From Streptomyces sp. Je 1-79 (GTDB lineage: Bacteria; Actinomycetota; Actinomycetes; Streptomycetales; Streptomycetaceae), in contig NZ_JAMGSL010000017.1 in the NCBI RefSeq assembly GCF_025195125.1, forward strand, positions 42,303 to 106,302: a stretch of 64,000 nucleotides of DNA, in the 5' to 3' direction. Shown here piece by piece: positions 16,006 to 26,385 of this stretch. The first letter of the stretch is position 1. The number at the start of each line of letters is the position of its first letter. The position numbers and the translations under genes were made by a program. The notes under the pieces are model-generated. The model was not told the origin of the DNA, made no database searches, and saw nothing but the letters and a program-made list of their open reading frames with translations.

Positions 16006-17418
16006 ATGCCCACGCCCGAGATCCCCCTGTCCCGACGCGCCTTCGGCGGGGCGGCCGTCGGTGCCGCCGCCGTCGGCGCGCTGGGTGCCGGCACCGCGCA
16101 GGCCGCCGTCGGCACCGCGCAGGCCGGGGAGCGGCCGTTCCGTGCCGCTCGCGGCCGGCACTCCCGGCGGCCGAACATCCTGTTCATCCTCGGCGACGAC
16201 CTCGGCTGGGCCGACCTGTCCTCCTACGGGTCCCCGCACATCCGGACCCCGCACCTGGACCGCCTCGCCCGCCAGGGCGTCCGGTTCACGAACGCCTACT
16301 CCGGCTCCGCGACCTGCTCCCCGACCCGCTTCAGCCTCTACACGGGCCGCTTCCCCGGCCGTACCAAGGGCGGGCTCGCCGAGCCGATCGCCGACAGGTC
16401 CGTCGGTCTGGAGCCGACCCACCCCACGCTCGCCTCCCGGCTGCGCGAGGCCGGGTACGCCACCGCCCTCATCGGCAAGTGGCACTGCGGCTACCTCCCC
16501 GACTACTCCCCCACGCGCTCGGGCTGGGACGAGTTCTTCGGCAACTTCGGCGGCGCCCTGGAGTACTACTCCAAGCTGGGCCTCGGCGGCGAGTACGACC
16601 TCTACGAGGGAGACGCCGAGTACAAGGACCTGCGCTACTACACCCGGATCCTGACCGAGCGGGCGAGCGAGTACGTGGCCCGGGACCACGAGCAGCCCTG
16701 GCTGCTCAACCTCAACTTCACCACCCCCCACTGGCCGTGGATCGCCGACGGCGACGAGGAGGCGAGCGCCGAGATCGTCCGGCGGATCAAGGCGGGCGAC
16801 CGCTCCGCCCTCTGGCACCAGGACGGCGGCTCGATCGAGAAGTACACGGAGATGGTCGAGGACCTCGACCGGTCGGTGGGCGAGGTCCTGCGGGCGCTGA
16901 GGCGCTCGGGCCAGGAGGAGGACACGCTCGTCTTCTTCGCCAGCGACAACGGCGGCGAGCGGTTCTCGTACAACTGGCCGCTCGCCGGGAACAAGGGCTC
17001 GCTCCAGGAAGGCGGCATCCGCGTGCCGTCCGTCCTTCGCTGGCCCGCCCGGATCGACGGCGGACAGGTCAGCGACCTGCCGGTGTACACCCCCGACTGG
17101 ACGGCGACCCTGCTCGAACTGGGCGGCGCCCGCCCCCACCCCGCCTTCCCGCTCGACGGCACCAGCCTCGCCGGCCACCTGCTGCGCGGCGAGCGGGTCG
17201 CCGAGCGCGACCTGTTCTGGCGGGTGCGCGGCGAGCGGGCGCTGCGCCGCGGCGACTGGAAGTACTACCGGGGCAGGAGCGGGCGCGACCAGCTCTTCGA
17301 CCTGACCGAGGACGCCCGCGAACAGGCGGACCGCGCCCCGTTCGAGCCGGAGCGGCTCGCCGCACTGCGGGCGGCGTGGGAACGGACGGACGCCGGTCTG
17401 CTGCCGTACGCGTCCTGA
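16006..17418 (+). CDS. Secreted type I sulfatase (arylsulfatase family)
   Basis: Hydrolyses sulfate esters. The ATG at 16006 follows a perfect AAGGAG ribosome site. Residues 9-32 carry a twin-arginine signal (SRRAFGG) with an Ala-rich hydrophobic stretch, so the folded enzyme is probably exported by Tat. The catalytic motif CSPTR (Cys104, to become formylglycine) is intact, the metal ligands are in GDDLGWAD (about 63-70), and later motifs GKWHCGY and SDNGGE belong to the family. The 470 residues match the usual length. With a Cys-type leader peptide upstream, a scavenging role for sulfate when sulfur is short is the natural inference. It sits beside purF but has no purine link. The substrate is unknown. 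Confidence 0.92.
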   Translation: MPTPEIPLSRRAFGGAAVGAAAVGALGAGTAQAAVGTAQAGERPFRAARGRHSRRPNILFILGDDLGWADLSSYGSPHIRTPHLDRLARQGVRFTNAYSGSATCSPTRFSLYTGRFPGRTKGGLAEPIADRSVGLEPTHPTLASRLREAGYATALIGKWHCGYLPDYSPTRSGWDEFFGNFGGALEYYSKLGLGGEYDLYEGDAEYKDLRYYTRILTERASEYVARDHEQPWLLNLNFTTPHWPWIADGDEEASAEIVRRIKAGDRSALWHQDGGSIEKYTEMVEDLDRSVGEVLRALRRSGQEEDTLVFFASDNGGERFSYNWPLAGNKGSLQEGGIRVPSVLRWPARIDGGQVSDLPVYTPDWTATLLELGGARPHPAFPLDGTSLAGHLLRGERVAERDLFWRVRGERALRRGDWKYYRGRSGRDQLFDLTEDAREQADRAPFEPERLAALRAAWERTDAGLLPYAS

Positions 17419-17442
17419 GGTTCCCCGGGGCCCCGGCCTTCC

Positions 17443-18285
17443 CTACGGTGTCGCGCTCGCGGCGGGCTTCGCCGTCGCGGCGAAGCCCTGGCCGTCGGCG
17501 CCGGTGAGGGTCAGGGTGCGGTGGCGCAGCTCGTACGAGAGGGGTCCGTCGAGGAGCTCGTACAGCTTGGTCTCCAGCTCCATCTGCGGGCCCGAGCAGA
17601 TCATGCGCGTGGTCGCGACCGGCCCCGTGACGGTGAGGGTCTCGGCGGTGACCTTCGCCGTGGCCGTGAACCGGTTGCAGCCCAGGTTGCCGCGGACCCG
17701 GCCCTCCTTGTCGATGACGAACGTGGCCTTGCCCTCGCTGCCCTGGGGCAGCGAGGCGGCCGTGCCGTCGGAGACCAGGGAGTCGACGGTCCAGGTGGTG
17801 CCGTTGAGCGGGGCGGCCGGTTCGGAGGTCAGGGCGAGGACGTTCTTGCCGTCGGGCGAGGTGAGGGTGAGCCGGTCGCCGTCGACCCGCGCCTTCAGCG
17901 CGCCGGTGAGGGCCTTCTGCAGGACCGCCTCGAAGGCTCCCCGCTCACCGGGACACGCCATCTCGGTGCCCTGGCCCTGCTTCACGGTGACCGTGTCCCC
18001 CCGCACCGACACCTCGGCGCCGAAGCCGTTGCAGCCGCTGTTCCCGGACGCCTTGCCGTCCGCGGCGATCGCGATGTGGGCGCCGTCGGGCGCCCGGGTC
18101 TCCTTGCCCGCCACCGTCACCGTGTCGAAGGCCCAGTGGGCTCCGGCGACGGGCACGTCAGGTGCGACGGAGCCGGCCCCCGGCTCGGAGCCGGGGTCGG
18201 AGCCGGACTTCTGGGTGCCGCACGCCGAGAGCACGACGAGCGAGGCCAGAACGGCGGTGGCTGCGGTGGTGCGTGTCTTCAGCAT
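17443..18285 (-). CDS. Lipoprotein with two META domains
   Basis: A 280-residue exported protein. A signal peptide ends in the lipobox LSAC (about residues 19-22). Two repeats of about 110 residues then show META-domain hallmarks: a Trp near the start (HWAFDTVTV; TTWTVDSLV), an SGNSGCNGFGA / RGNLGCNRFTA turn, and a later TEMACPGE / TRMICSGP segment. META-domain proteins (HslJ-like) are linked to envelope stress and heat-shock phenotypes in other bacteria; no enzymatic activity is known. It is convergent with the sulfatase gene, with only 24 bases between the stop codons, and has no partner genes. Confidence 0.88.
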   Translation of the reverse strand: MLKTRTTAATAVLASLVVLSACGTQKSGSDPGSEPGAGSVAPDVPVAGAHWAFDTVTVAGKETRAPDGAHIAIAADGKASGNSGCNGFGAEVSVRGDTVTVKQGQGTEMACPGERGAFEAVLQKALTGALKARVDGDRLTLTSPDGKNVLALTSEPAAPLNGTTWTVDSLVSDGTAASLPQGSEGKATFVIDKEGRVRGNLGCNRFTATAKVTAETLTVTGPVATTRMICSGPQMELETKLYELLDGPLSYELRHRTLTLTGADGQGFAATAKPAASATP

Positions 18286-18343
18286 GGGGATGGGACGGGC
18301 GAACGGTACGGACGGTTCCGCCCGCCTTCTCCCACGGAGCCGC

Positions 18344-19132
18344 TCAGCCCATCAGAGGCAGCAGGGCGGCGAGGTCCGCCCGCTCCCCGCTCGCGCCGAC
18401 CCGCGCCGCGTCCAGCTCCTGCGCCCACCGCGCCCGGCCGGTCGCCAGTCGGATCCAGGTGAGCGGATCGGTCTCGACGACGTTGGGCGGCGTGCCGCGG
18501 GTGTGGCGCGGCCCCTCCACGCACTGCACGACCGCGAAGGGCGGGACCCGCACCTCGACCGCCCCGCCCGGGGCCTTCACCGCGAGCGCGTCGGCGAGCA
18601 GCCGGGTGCAGGCGGCCAGGGCCTGACGGTCGTACGGGATGTCCAGGCCGGTCGCCGCGTTGAGGTCGTCGGTGTGGACGACGAGCTCGACGGTACGGGT
18701 CACCAGGAAGTCCGCGAGCCGCATGGCACCGAACCGCATCAGGACGAGCCGCTCGTCGGGGACCCCGGCGATCCGCTCCTCGTACAGCGCGGCCGTCCGC
18801 GCGAACAGACCGGGCAGGTCGTCCGTGTCGATCGCCCGGGTGTCCTCGTCGATCCGCGCGGCGGCGGTCGCCGTCGCCGCGGGCCAGTCCAGCAGGGCGA
18901 GTTCACGCTCGGCCGGCTCGGGCTCGCCGAGCGCGCGGGCGACGGAGCCGACCGCCGTCGTCAGGTGCGCGGCCAGCTCCCGTACCGTCCACCGCCCCAG
19001 CCGGGTCGGGCCGTCGAGCTGCTTCTCCGTGAGCCCGTCCACGGCCGTGCGTACGTTCTCGAACTGGGCGAGCACGGCGGCCCGGGTCTTCGCGGAGTCG
19101 TAGCTGCGGATGCGCTTCTTGGCCGGTGGCAT
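18344..19132 (-). CDS. Maleylpyruvate isomerase / sterol carrier family protein (DinB-like)
   Basis: 262 residues. An N-terminal four-helix DinB/mycothiol maleylpyruvate isomerase-like domain shows LGRWTVRELAAHLTTAV, with the His of the usual metal triad, and later ELVVHTDDL with another His. An SCP2-like C-terminal part (VEVRVPPF...TDPLTWIRLATG) follows. Proteins with this fusion are annotated as sterol carrier family proteins in Streptomyces and may act on mycothiol adducts. The exact reaction is unknown. No signal peptide, so cytoplasmic. A short gap (58 bases) separates it from the META lipoprotein gene downstream, which could share its transcript. Confidence 0.82.
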   Translation of the reverse strand: MPPAKKRIRSYDSAKTRAAVLAQFENVRTAVDGLTEKQLDGPTRLGRWTVRELAAHLTTAVGSVARALGEPEPAERELALLDWPAATATAAARIDEDTRAIDTDDLPGLFARTAALYEERIAGVPDERLVLMRFGAMRLADFLVTRTVELVVHTDDLNAATGLDIPYDRQALAACTRLLADALAVKAPGGAVEVRVPPFAVVQCVEGPRHTRGTPPNVVETDPLTWIRLATGRARWAQELDAARVGASGERADLAALLPLMG

Positions 19133-19209
19133 GGGGGCGAGGGTAGTCGGAGACTGGAAGGGGAGGGTTCCGGCACCGCACCTATTCGCCTGAGAGGGGT
19201 CGATCAGCC

Positions 19210-19614
19210 ATGGCTGAGCACCCTGACACCGCCCTGGTCCGCCGGGGCTACGAAGCGTTCTCCCAGGGAGACATGGACACCCTCCGGTCGCTGATGACCT
19301 CGGACTGCACCCACCATTCGCCGGGTGACAACCGGATAGCCGGGCATCACAAGGGCCTGGACAACTGCGTCGCCTACTACGGGCAGCTCGGCGAGCTCAC
19401 CCACGGCACCATGCGTGTCGACCTCAAGAGCATCACCGTCGACGGCCGCGGGCACGCCATAGCGGCCCACAGGTTCCACGCCGACCGCGGCGACCGCGGG
19501 ATCGAGATGGACGGCGCGCTCTTCTTCACCATCGTCGGCGGCAAGATCACTGACATCGACGAGTGTGTCGAGGACATGGACGAGAACGACGCGTTCTGGG
19601 GTCAGGCCGAGTAG
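19210..19614 (+). CDS. SnoaL-like / NTF2-fold protein
   Basis: A 134-residue protein with the cone-shaped SnoaL/NTF2 fold pattern: an N-terminal helix (ALVRRGYEAFSQGDMDTLRSLMTSDC), central strands with HRFHADRG and a terminal strand pair with KITDIDECVEDMDENDAFWG. Such proteins act as cyclases, isomerases or binding modules; no active-site assignment is possible here. It stands alone on the plus strand and its last 13 bases overlap the 3' end of the convergent M23 peptidase gene. Confidence 0.85.
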   Translation: MAEHPDTALVRRGYEAFSQGDMDTLRSLMTSDCTHHSPGDNRIAGHHKGLDNCVAYYGQLGELTHGTMRVDLKSITVDGRGHAIAAHRFHADRGDRGIEMDGALFFTIVGGKITDIDECVEDMDENDAFWGQAE

Positions 19615-20435
19615 GCGGAAGGTTCCGGCGCCACGAACGTCTCGCGGTTCTTCGGCACGCCGACCCCGCGCCAGGTGAACGGCACGCCCCGCGCCGTGTC
19701 CAGGTCCGGGCCGTCCATCAGCTGGAAGTGCACGTGCGGCTCGGTGGAGTTGCCGGAGTTGCCGCACCGGGCGAGTTCCTGCCCGGCCACCACCCGGTCG
19801 CCCGGCCGCACGGTGAGCGAGCCGCGCTTGAGATGCGCGTACATCGCGTACGTACCGTCGCCGAGTTCGAGGATCACGTGGTTCCCGGTGACGCGGCGCG
19901 CCCCGGACAGAGCACGGACGGTGGCCTCGATCAGCATCAGATAGACCAGGGCGGGCAGCGAGTTGCGGCTGAGGTGGTCGCGCTGTCCGTCCTCGGCGTG
20001 CACGACGGTCGCGTCGGCCACCGCGAGCAGCGGGGCGCCGAAGGCGGGGAAGTCCCGGCTCCGGCGGGCCACCGGCCACAGCAGGGCGAAGGCGGGGCGG
20101 GGCCGTGCCTCGTCCTCCTCGACGATGTCGATGGCGTACGTCTGACCGAACTGGTGGGTGCCGTGGCTGGGCGTGCGGTCCGCCGGGCTGTTCAGCGCCG
20201 ACCATCGGCCGCTCACGGGCGGGTCCACCTCCACCGCGGCCCTGGCCGGCGCCAGGGCGGCCTGCCTGCGGGCGGTCACGGAGAGCGTGATCCCGAGCGC
20301 GGCCGCGGCGATCGCCGGCAGCCAGCCCGCCCAGTACGGATACGGCAGGTCGACGAAGGGCGAGGCGACCGCCTGCGCGACGAAGACCAGCCAGAGGAGG
20401 CGGTGGAGGACCACCGCGAACTTGCGTGCGGACAT
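19602..20435 (-). CDS. Membrane-anchored M23-type (LytM) metallopeptidase domain protein
   Basis: A cell-wall peptidase candidate. Two N-terminal membrane segments (about residues 8-26 and 32-52) are followed by a LytM/peptidase M23 domain. Its zinc ligands are readable: His94 and Asp103 in GTHQFGQTYAID and the HVH of EPHVHFQL near residue 237, with GNHV and GDRVVAGQELARCGNSGNS between them. All ligands are present, so activity is plausible, probably toward peptidoglycan cross-links outside the membrane. It lies 51 bases downstream of an ArsR-family gene on the same strand, so it is probably under that regulator's control. Confidence 0.87.
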   Translation of the reverse strand: MSARKFAVVLHRLLWLVFVAQAVASPFVDLPYPYWAGWLPAIAAAALGITLSVTARRQAALAPARAAVEVDPPVSGRWSALNSPADRTPSHGTHQFGQTYAIDIVEEDEARPRPAFALLWPVARRSRDFPAFGAPLLAVADATVVHAEDGQRDHLSRNSLPALVYLMLIEATVRALSGARRVTGNHVILELGDGTYAMYAHLKRGSLTVRPGDRVVAGQELARCGNSGNSTEPHVHFQLMDGPDLDTARGVPFTWRGVGVPKNRETFVAPEPSAYSA

Positions 20436-20486
20436 GATCGTTCCCCCTGAACGATTGAACGACTGCGGTTACGGACGGGCCTGCGG

Positions 20487-20993
20487 TTACGGACGGGCCG
20501 CGGTGAGGACCACCAGGAGCGGGACGACCCGGGCTCCCGGAACCTCGTAGCGGCCCCGTCCCGTGGTGTGGAGCCAGCCGGCGCCGGTCAGTTGACGCAG
20601 GTGGTGGTAGATCTGGCCGGTCGTGCCCGTCTCCTCCAGCTCCGCCAGTTCGGCGGCCGTGCGCCGGCCGCCGACGATCTCCCGCAGCAGCCGGAGCCGT
20701 ACGGGATGACCGAGCGCGGCGAACGACTCGGCCGTCTCGGCCCAGTCCCCGTCGAGCAGCCGCTCGGTGAACGCGCCGAACTGCCACTCGTACCGCTCCT
20801 CGGTCGGCAGTCGGACCGACCCCGTGAACAGCACCGCGCCGTCCTCGCCCGGCGCGCCCGCCTCGGCGATCTGCGCCTTGAGCCCCTCCAGGGCCCAGAA
20901 CGTGGCGTCGACGACCTCGGGCGCGGGGCGCTCAGCGCCTTCCAGGGCCGCCATCCGCCGTTCCAGCGCGGCGACCCGCTCTTCCAGCTCCAT
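20487..20993 (-). CDS. ArsR-family helix-turn-helix regulator
   Basis: 168 residues. An N-terminal coiled-coil-like helix (LEERVAALERRMAALEG) and a linker precede an ArsR-type winged helix: SFAALGHPVRLRLLREIVGGRRTAAELAEL, then TTGQIYHHLRQLTGAGWL. No cysteine metal site of the classical ArsR/SmtB kind is visible, so the signal is probably not a soft metal. The start codon lies only four bases after a perfect 26-bp palindrome, pointing to autoregulation. A TAATCT sequence inside the palindrome, six bases from the ATG, would make the mRNA leaderless. The M23 peptidase gene follows in the same direction. Confidence 0.88.
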   Translation of the reverse strand: MELEERVAALERRMAALEGAERPAPEVVDATFWALEGLKAQIAEAGAPGEDGAVLFTGSVRLPTEERYEWQFGAFTERLLDGDWAETAESFAALGHPVRLRLLREIVGGRRTAAELAELEETGTTGQIYHHLRQLTGAGWLHTTGRGRYEVPGARVVPLLVVLTAARP

Positions 20994-20997
20994 ACGT

Positions 20998-21023
20998 CGA
21001 GATTACGTAATTACGTAATCTCG
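20998..21023. promoter_or_regulatory. Perfect 26-bp palindromic operator upstream of the ArsR-family gene
   Basis: The sequence reads the same on both strands over 26 bases: CGAGATTACGTAA followed by its reverse complement. It is strikingly AT-rich for this genome. It overlaps the likely -10 element (TAATCT on the minus strand) and ends four bases before the start codon, the expected place for an autorepressor site. Confidence 0.8.
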
Positions 21024-21040
21024 CGCAAGCAGGGAACGAG

Positions 21041-21078
21041 AAAGCCCCCGCCCGGACCCGAAGGTCCGGACAGGGGCT
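21041..21078 (-). terminator. Terminator after purL
   Basis: On the minus strand a GC-rich stem (AGCCCC...GGGGCT outside, GTCCGGACC/GGTCCGG inside, TTCG-type loop) is followed by TTTCTCG. It ends the purS-purQ-purL transcript. Confidence 0.75.
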
Positions 21079-21093
21079 CCCGCGATGCTCGTA

Positions 21094-23342
<2,249 letters not shown>

Positions 23343-23343
<1 letters not shown>

Positions 23344-24023
23344 CAGGCGTTGACCAGCTTCTTGAGGATCGAGGTGAAGAAACCGAGGCCGTCGGTACGG
23401 CCCGTACCGATCAGCGGCTCGACGGCGTGCTCGGGGTGCGGCATGAGCCCGACGACGTTCCCGGCGGCGTTGGTGATGCCGGCGATGTCACGGAGCGAGC
23501 CGTTGGGGTTCATGTCCAGGTAGCGGAAGGCCACCCGCCCCTCGGCCTCCAGCTCGTCGAGCACCCGCTCGTCGGCGACGTACCGGCCGTCCATGTTCTT
23601 GAGCGGGACCTGGATCTCCTGGCCCTGCTCGTAGTCGGCGGTCCACGCGGTGTCCGCGTTCTCCACCCGCAGCTTCTGGTCGCGGCAGATGAAGTGCAGG
23701 TGGTTGTTGCGCAGCATCGCGCCCGGCAGCAGATGGGCCTCGGTGAGGATCTGGAAGCCGTTGCAGATGCCGAGGACGGGCATGCCCGCCTTCGCCTGCT
23801 CGATGAGCGGCTCCATCACCGGCGAGAAGCGGGAGATGGCGCCGGCCCGCAGGTAGTCGCCGTAGGAGAAGCCACCGGCCAGGACCACGGCGTCGACCTG
23901 CTTGAGGTCCTTGTCGCGGTGCCAGAGCGAGACGGGCTCGGCGCCCGCCAGGCGGACGGCCCGGAGCGCGTCCTGGTCGTCGAGCGTTCCGGGGAACGTG
24001 ACGACGCCGATGCGTGCGGTCAC
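23343..24023 (-). CDS. purQ: Phosphoribosylformylglycinamidine synthase subunit PurQ (glutaminase)
   Basis: A class I glutamine amidotransferase that supplies ammonia to PurL. The 226 residues include the nucleophile Cys87 in VLGICNGFQ, the oxyanion region LAGGFSYGDYLR and the His/Glu pair in MPHPEHAVEP. It overlaps purS upstream by four bases (ATGA) and purL downstream by one base, typical translational coupling in a fixed-stoichiometry complex. Confidence 0.97.
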
Positions 24024-24289
24024 GAGGAAGCCCCGGCGGTCTCCGTGGACTCGACCTTCACGGTGAAGTCCTCGATCACGGTGTTGGCGAGAAAGGTTTC
24101 GGCCATCTCATGGATGCGGGCGAGGGCGGCCTCGTCGACCGGTCCCTCCACCTCCAGCTCGAAGCGCTTTCCCTGGCGGACGTCGGCGATTCCCTCGAAT
24201 CCGAGGCGGGGCAGTGCACGCTGCACGGCCTGGCCCTGGGGGTCGAGGATCTCCGGCTTGAGCATGACGTCGACTACGACGCGTGCCAC
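24020..24289 (-). CDS. purS: Phosphoribosylformylglycinamidine synthase subunit PurS
   Basis: The small subunit that bridges PurQ and PurL in the bacterial FGAM synthase complex. 89 residues with the PurS pattern ARVVVDVMLKPEILDPQGQAV, an alpha/beta sandwich and an acidic C-terminus. Of two in-frame GTG codons, the one at 24289 is chosen because the ribosome site GGGAG lies five bases before it, while the GTG at 24295 overlaps that site. First gene of the purSQL operon; an inverted repeat (TCTAC-GCGA-GTAGA, 24347-24360) lies about 60 bases upstream. Confidence 0.95.
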   Translation of the reverse strand: MARVVVDVMLKPEILDPQGQAVQRALPRLGFEGIADVRQGKRFELEVEGPVDEAALARIHEMAETFLANTVIEDFTVKVESTETAGASS

Positions 24290-24611
24290 TGGCACTCCCG
24301 GTGGTGTGTTGCGTGGGCGGTTCCCTCAGCGTACCTGTCTCCAAATTCTACGCGAGTAGACGACTGGAGGACCCTACAAAGGCACCCGAAGATCCCCACG
24401 GAAAATTCAAGTGAAATATTGCGCGGCCCATTGCGGGAGACACGCTGATGTAATTGGCTGGGCTTCACAATGCGAGGCCTTCCGCTGTACAAAGGAATAC
24501 AGAGGAAAGCAGCATTGCCCCGGGGTAGCCGCAAAGCCGGTGTCGCCGCACGTCAGAAGCGCTTCGCGCGCCGAGACGATCATGGCACACCGCAGGAAAG
24601 GACCGATATCC
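24290..24611. other. Divergent control region between purSQL and the lsr2-like gene
   Basis: No gene is supported in these roughly 320 bases. The stretch is clearly more AT-rich than its surroundings (AAATTCTACG, GAAAATTCAAGTGAAATATT, GATGTAATTGG), as expected of promoters and of DNA that Lsr2-type proteins bind. It contains the inverted repeat TCTAC-GCGA-GTAGA at 24347-24360. Both operons must start here. Confidence 0.6.
24347..24360. promoter_or_regulatory. Inverted repeat TCTAC-GCGA-GTAGA upstream of purS
   Basis: Perfect 5-bp arms in an AT-rich block, 58 bases upstream of the purS start. On the minus strand it reads TCTACTCGCGTAGA, partly resembling the CTACGC...GCGTAG repeat upstream of vdh. 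Candidate operator. Confidence 0.4.
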
Positions 24612-24965
24612 GTGGCTCAGCGAGTAGTGGTCACTCTCTCCGATGACATCGACGGAGGAGAAGCGGCGGAAACGGTGGCGTTCGGCCTGGACGGGAAGAC
24701 GTACGAGATCGACCTGAATCCCGCCAATGCAAAGAAACTGCGCAAGGCGCTTGCGCCCTACCTCGCGGCGGGCCGGAAGCTGACGGGCAGGGCCGCCCTC
24801 GCCAGGGCCGGCGGCGCGCCCGCTTCCGTGGCTTCGTACAAGCACACCGCCCTGGCCCCCGACCCGGCCGCGGTCCGCGCCTGGGCGCAGTCCAACAAGA
24901 TGGACGTGCCCGCCCGGGGACGCATCCCGAAGCGGGTCTACGAGGCGTTCCGCGAGGCCAGTTGA
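24612..24965 (+). CDS. lsr2: Lsr2-like nucleoid-associated protein
   Basis: A 117-residue DNA-bridging xenogeneic silencer of actinobacteria. The N-terminal dimerisation domain (QRVVVTLSDDIDGGEAAETVAFGLDGKTYEIDL, then KKLRKALAPYL) and the C-terminal DNA-binding domain with the hallmark RGR loop (ARGRIPKRVYEAF, Arg102-Gly-Arg104), which enters the minor groove of AT-rich DNA, are both intact. The linker is longer and more Ala/Pro-rich than in classical Lsr2. The GTG at 24612 follows an AAAGGA ribosome site. Streptomyces carry two paralogues; the position next to purS matches the second one (LsrL, SCO4076 in S. coelicolor by memory). Its AT-rich upstream region would suit autoregulation. Confidence 0.92.
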   Translation: MAQRVVVTLSDDIDGGEAAETVAFGLDGKTYEIDLNPANAKKLRKALAPYLAAGRKLTGRAALARAGGAPASVASYKHTALAPDPAAVRAWAQSNKMDVPARGRIPKRVYEAFREAS

Positions 24966-25077
24966 TCCGGTCCGCCGACCTCCCGTCAGGAACGGAGTTG
25001 CACAGCACCCCCGCGCATCGGCTAGAGTCTGGATCACGCCGAGGGGCGAGGCCGCAGGGCCGGACCTCACGCAGCGT

Positions 25078-25149
25078 GCGGGTGTAGTTCAGTAGTAGAA
25101 CATCCCCCTTCCAGGGGGAAGGCGCAGTGTGCAATTCCTGTCACCCGCT
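25078..25149 (+). tRNA. tRNA-Gly (anticodon TCC)
   Basis: A 72-nt cloverleaf with acceptor GCGGGTG/CACCCGC, anticodon loop CTTCCAG and T-arm GCAATTCCTG. CCA is not encoded. Confidence 0.94.
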
Positions 25150-25228
25150 CTGCATCGCATTACCGGCCACTCTTGTGGATCAGGTACAGTGGTGCTCGCA
25201 CCGCCCGGTGAAAGCCGGTCGGAGGCAT

Positions 25229-25301
25229 GCGGACGTGGCTCAGTTGGTAGAGCATCACCTTGCCAAGGTGAGGGTCGCGAGTTCGAATCTCGTCGTCCGC
25301 T
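25229..25301 (+). tRNA. tRNA-Gly (anticodon GCC), copy 1
   Basis: A 73-nt cloverleaf with acceptor GCGGACG/CGTCCGC, anticodon loop TTGCCAA and T-arm GAGTTCGAATCTC. Identical to the copy at 29074-29146. Confidence 0.96.
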
Positions 25302-25309
25302 CAGGAAGC

Positions 25310-25341
25310 AAAGGCCCCGGTTCTCAGGAACCGGGGCCTTT
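25310..25341 (+). terminator. Terminator after the tRNA-Gly pair
   Basis: A 14-bp perfect stem (AAAGGCCCCGGTTC/GAACCGGGGCCTTT) with loop TCAG lies nine bases after tRNA-Gly and is followed by GTCG. Confidence 0.87.
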
Positions 25342-25467
25342 GTCGTATCCCCATGTCCCAGCCCCCTGTCCCGACTGCCCATGTCCCGGGCCCGTACTGA
25401 CATTTGTCATCTGCGGCGATGACAGCACGCACTGCCGACCGCCCCCGTCCGGCGGAAGGCTGAAGCC

Positions 25468-26385
25468 ATGACCAACGTGATCGAGGCCGACGACCTCCGA
25501 CGGACCTACTCCGGCGGATTCACCGCCGTCAACGGGATCTCCTTCGCCGTCCCCCGGGGTGAGATCTTCGCCCTTCTCGGGACCAACGGAGCCGGCAAGA
25601 CCTCCACGGTCGAGCTCCTGGAGGGCCTCGCCGCGCCCAGCGGCGGCACGGTCCACGTCCTCGGCCACGACCCGTACCGCGAACGCGCCGCCGTCCGCCC
25701 CCGGATCGGGGTGATGCTCCAGGAGGGCGGCTTCCCCTCCGACCTGACGGTGACCGAGACCGTACGGATGTGGGCCGGCTGCACCAGCGGCGCCCGCCCG
25801 CTCCGGGAGGCCCTGGAGATGGTCGGCCTCGCCGCCCGCGGCGACGTACGGATCAAGCAGCTCTCCGGAGGCGAACGGCGACGCCTCGACCTGGCGCTCG
25901 CTCTCCTCGGCCGCCCCGAGGTCCTCTTCCTCGACGAGCCGACCACCGGCCTCGACGCCGAGGGCCGCCGCGACACCTGGGAGCTGGTGCGGGCGCTGCG
26001 GGACGGAGGCACGACCGTCGTCCTCACCACGCACTACCTGGAAGAGGCCGAATCCCTCGCCGACCGGCTGGCGATCATGCACCAGGGGCGGATCGTGCTC
26101 TCCGGCACCCCCGCCGAGGTCACCGCCGCCCGGCCCGCCCGCATCCGCTTCGCCCTCCCCGAAGGCGTCGAGCCCGGCCGGCTCCCGCTCACGCTGAAGG
26201 CCGCGGCGGACGGGCGGACCGTCGAGATCCGTACGCACCGGCTGCAGGACGCGCTCGGCGAACTCCTCGACTGGGCCCGCGAGGCCGGCGTACGGCTCGA
26301 CGGGCTCGACGCCCGCTCGGCCTCCCTCGAAGAGGCGTTCCTGGAGATCGCCTCCCGCACCGACGCCCTGGAGACTGTCCGATGA
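25468..26385 (+). CDS. ABC-2 type exporter, ATP-binding subunit
   Basis: The nucleotide-binding subunit of a two-protein exporter (305 residues). Walker A is GTNGAGKT (about residues 38-45), the Q-loop is in MLQEGG, the signature is LSGGERRR and Walker B LFLDEPTTGLD, followed by the switch His in TTHYLEE. The C-terminal 80 residues match the DrrA/CcmA-type extension. The ATG at 25468 has GGAAGG upstream. Its stop overlaps the permease start (ATGA), and a histidine kinase and response regulator follow, forming a four-gene unit. The arrangement resembles drug or lipid stress exporters controlled by DesK/DesR- or LiaSR-like systems; the substrate is unknown. Confidence 0.93.
   Translation: MTNVIEADDLRRTYSGGFTAVNGISFAVPRGEIFALLGTNGAGKTSTVELLEGLAAPSGGTVHVLGHDPYRERAAVRPRIGVMLQEGGFPSDLTVTETVRMWAGCTSGARPLREALEMVGLAARGDVRIKQLSGGERRRLDLALALLGRPEVLFLDEPTTGLDAEGRRDTWELVRALRDGGTTVVLTTHYLEEAESLADRLAIMHQGRIVLSGTPAEVTAARPARIRFALPEGVEPGRLPLTLKAAADGRTVEIRTHRLQDALGELLDWAREAGVRLDGLDARSASLEEAFLEIASRTDALETVR

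Noticed and set aside
15547..17178. 543-codon minus-strand frame opposite the sulfatase
   Set aside because: Antisense shadow; the plus strand has a signal peptide, ribosome site and the CSPTR catalytic motif.
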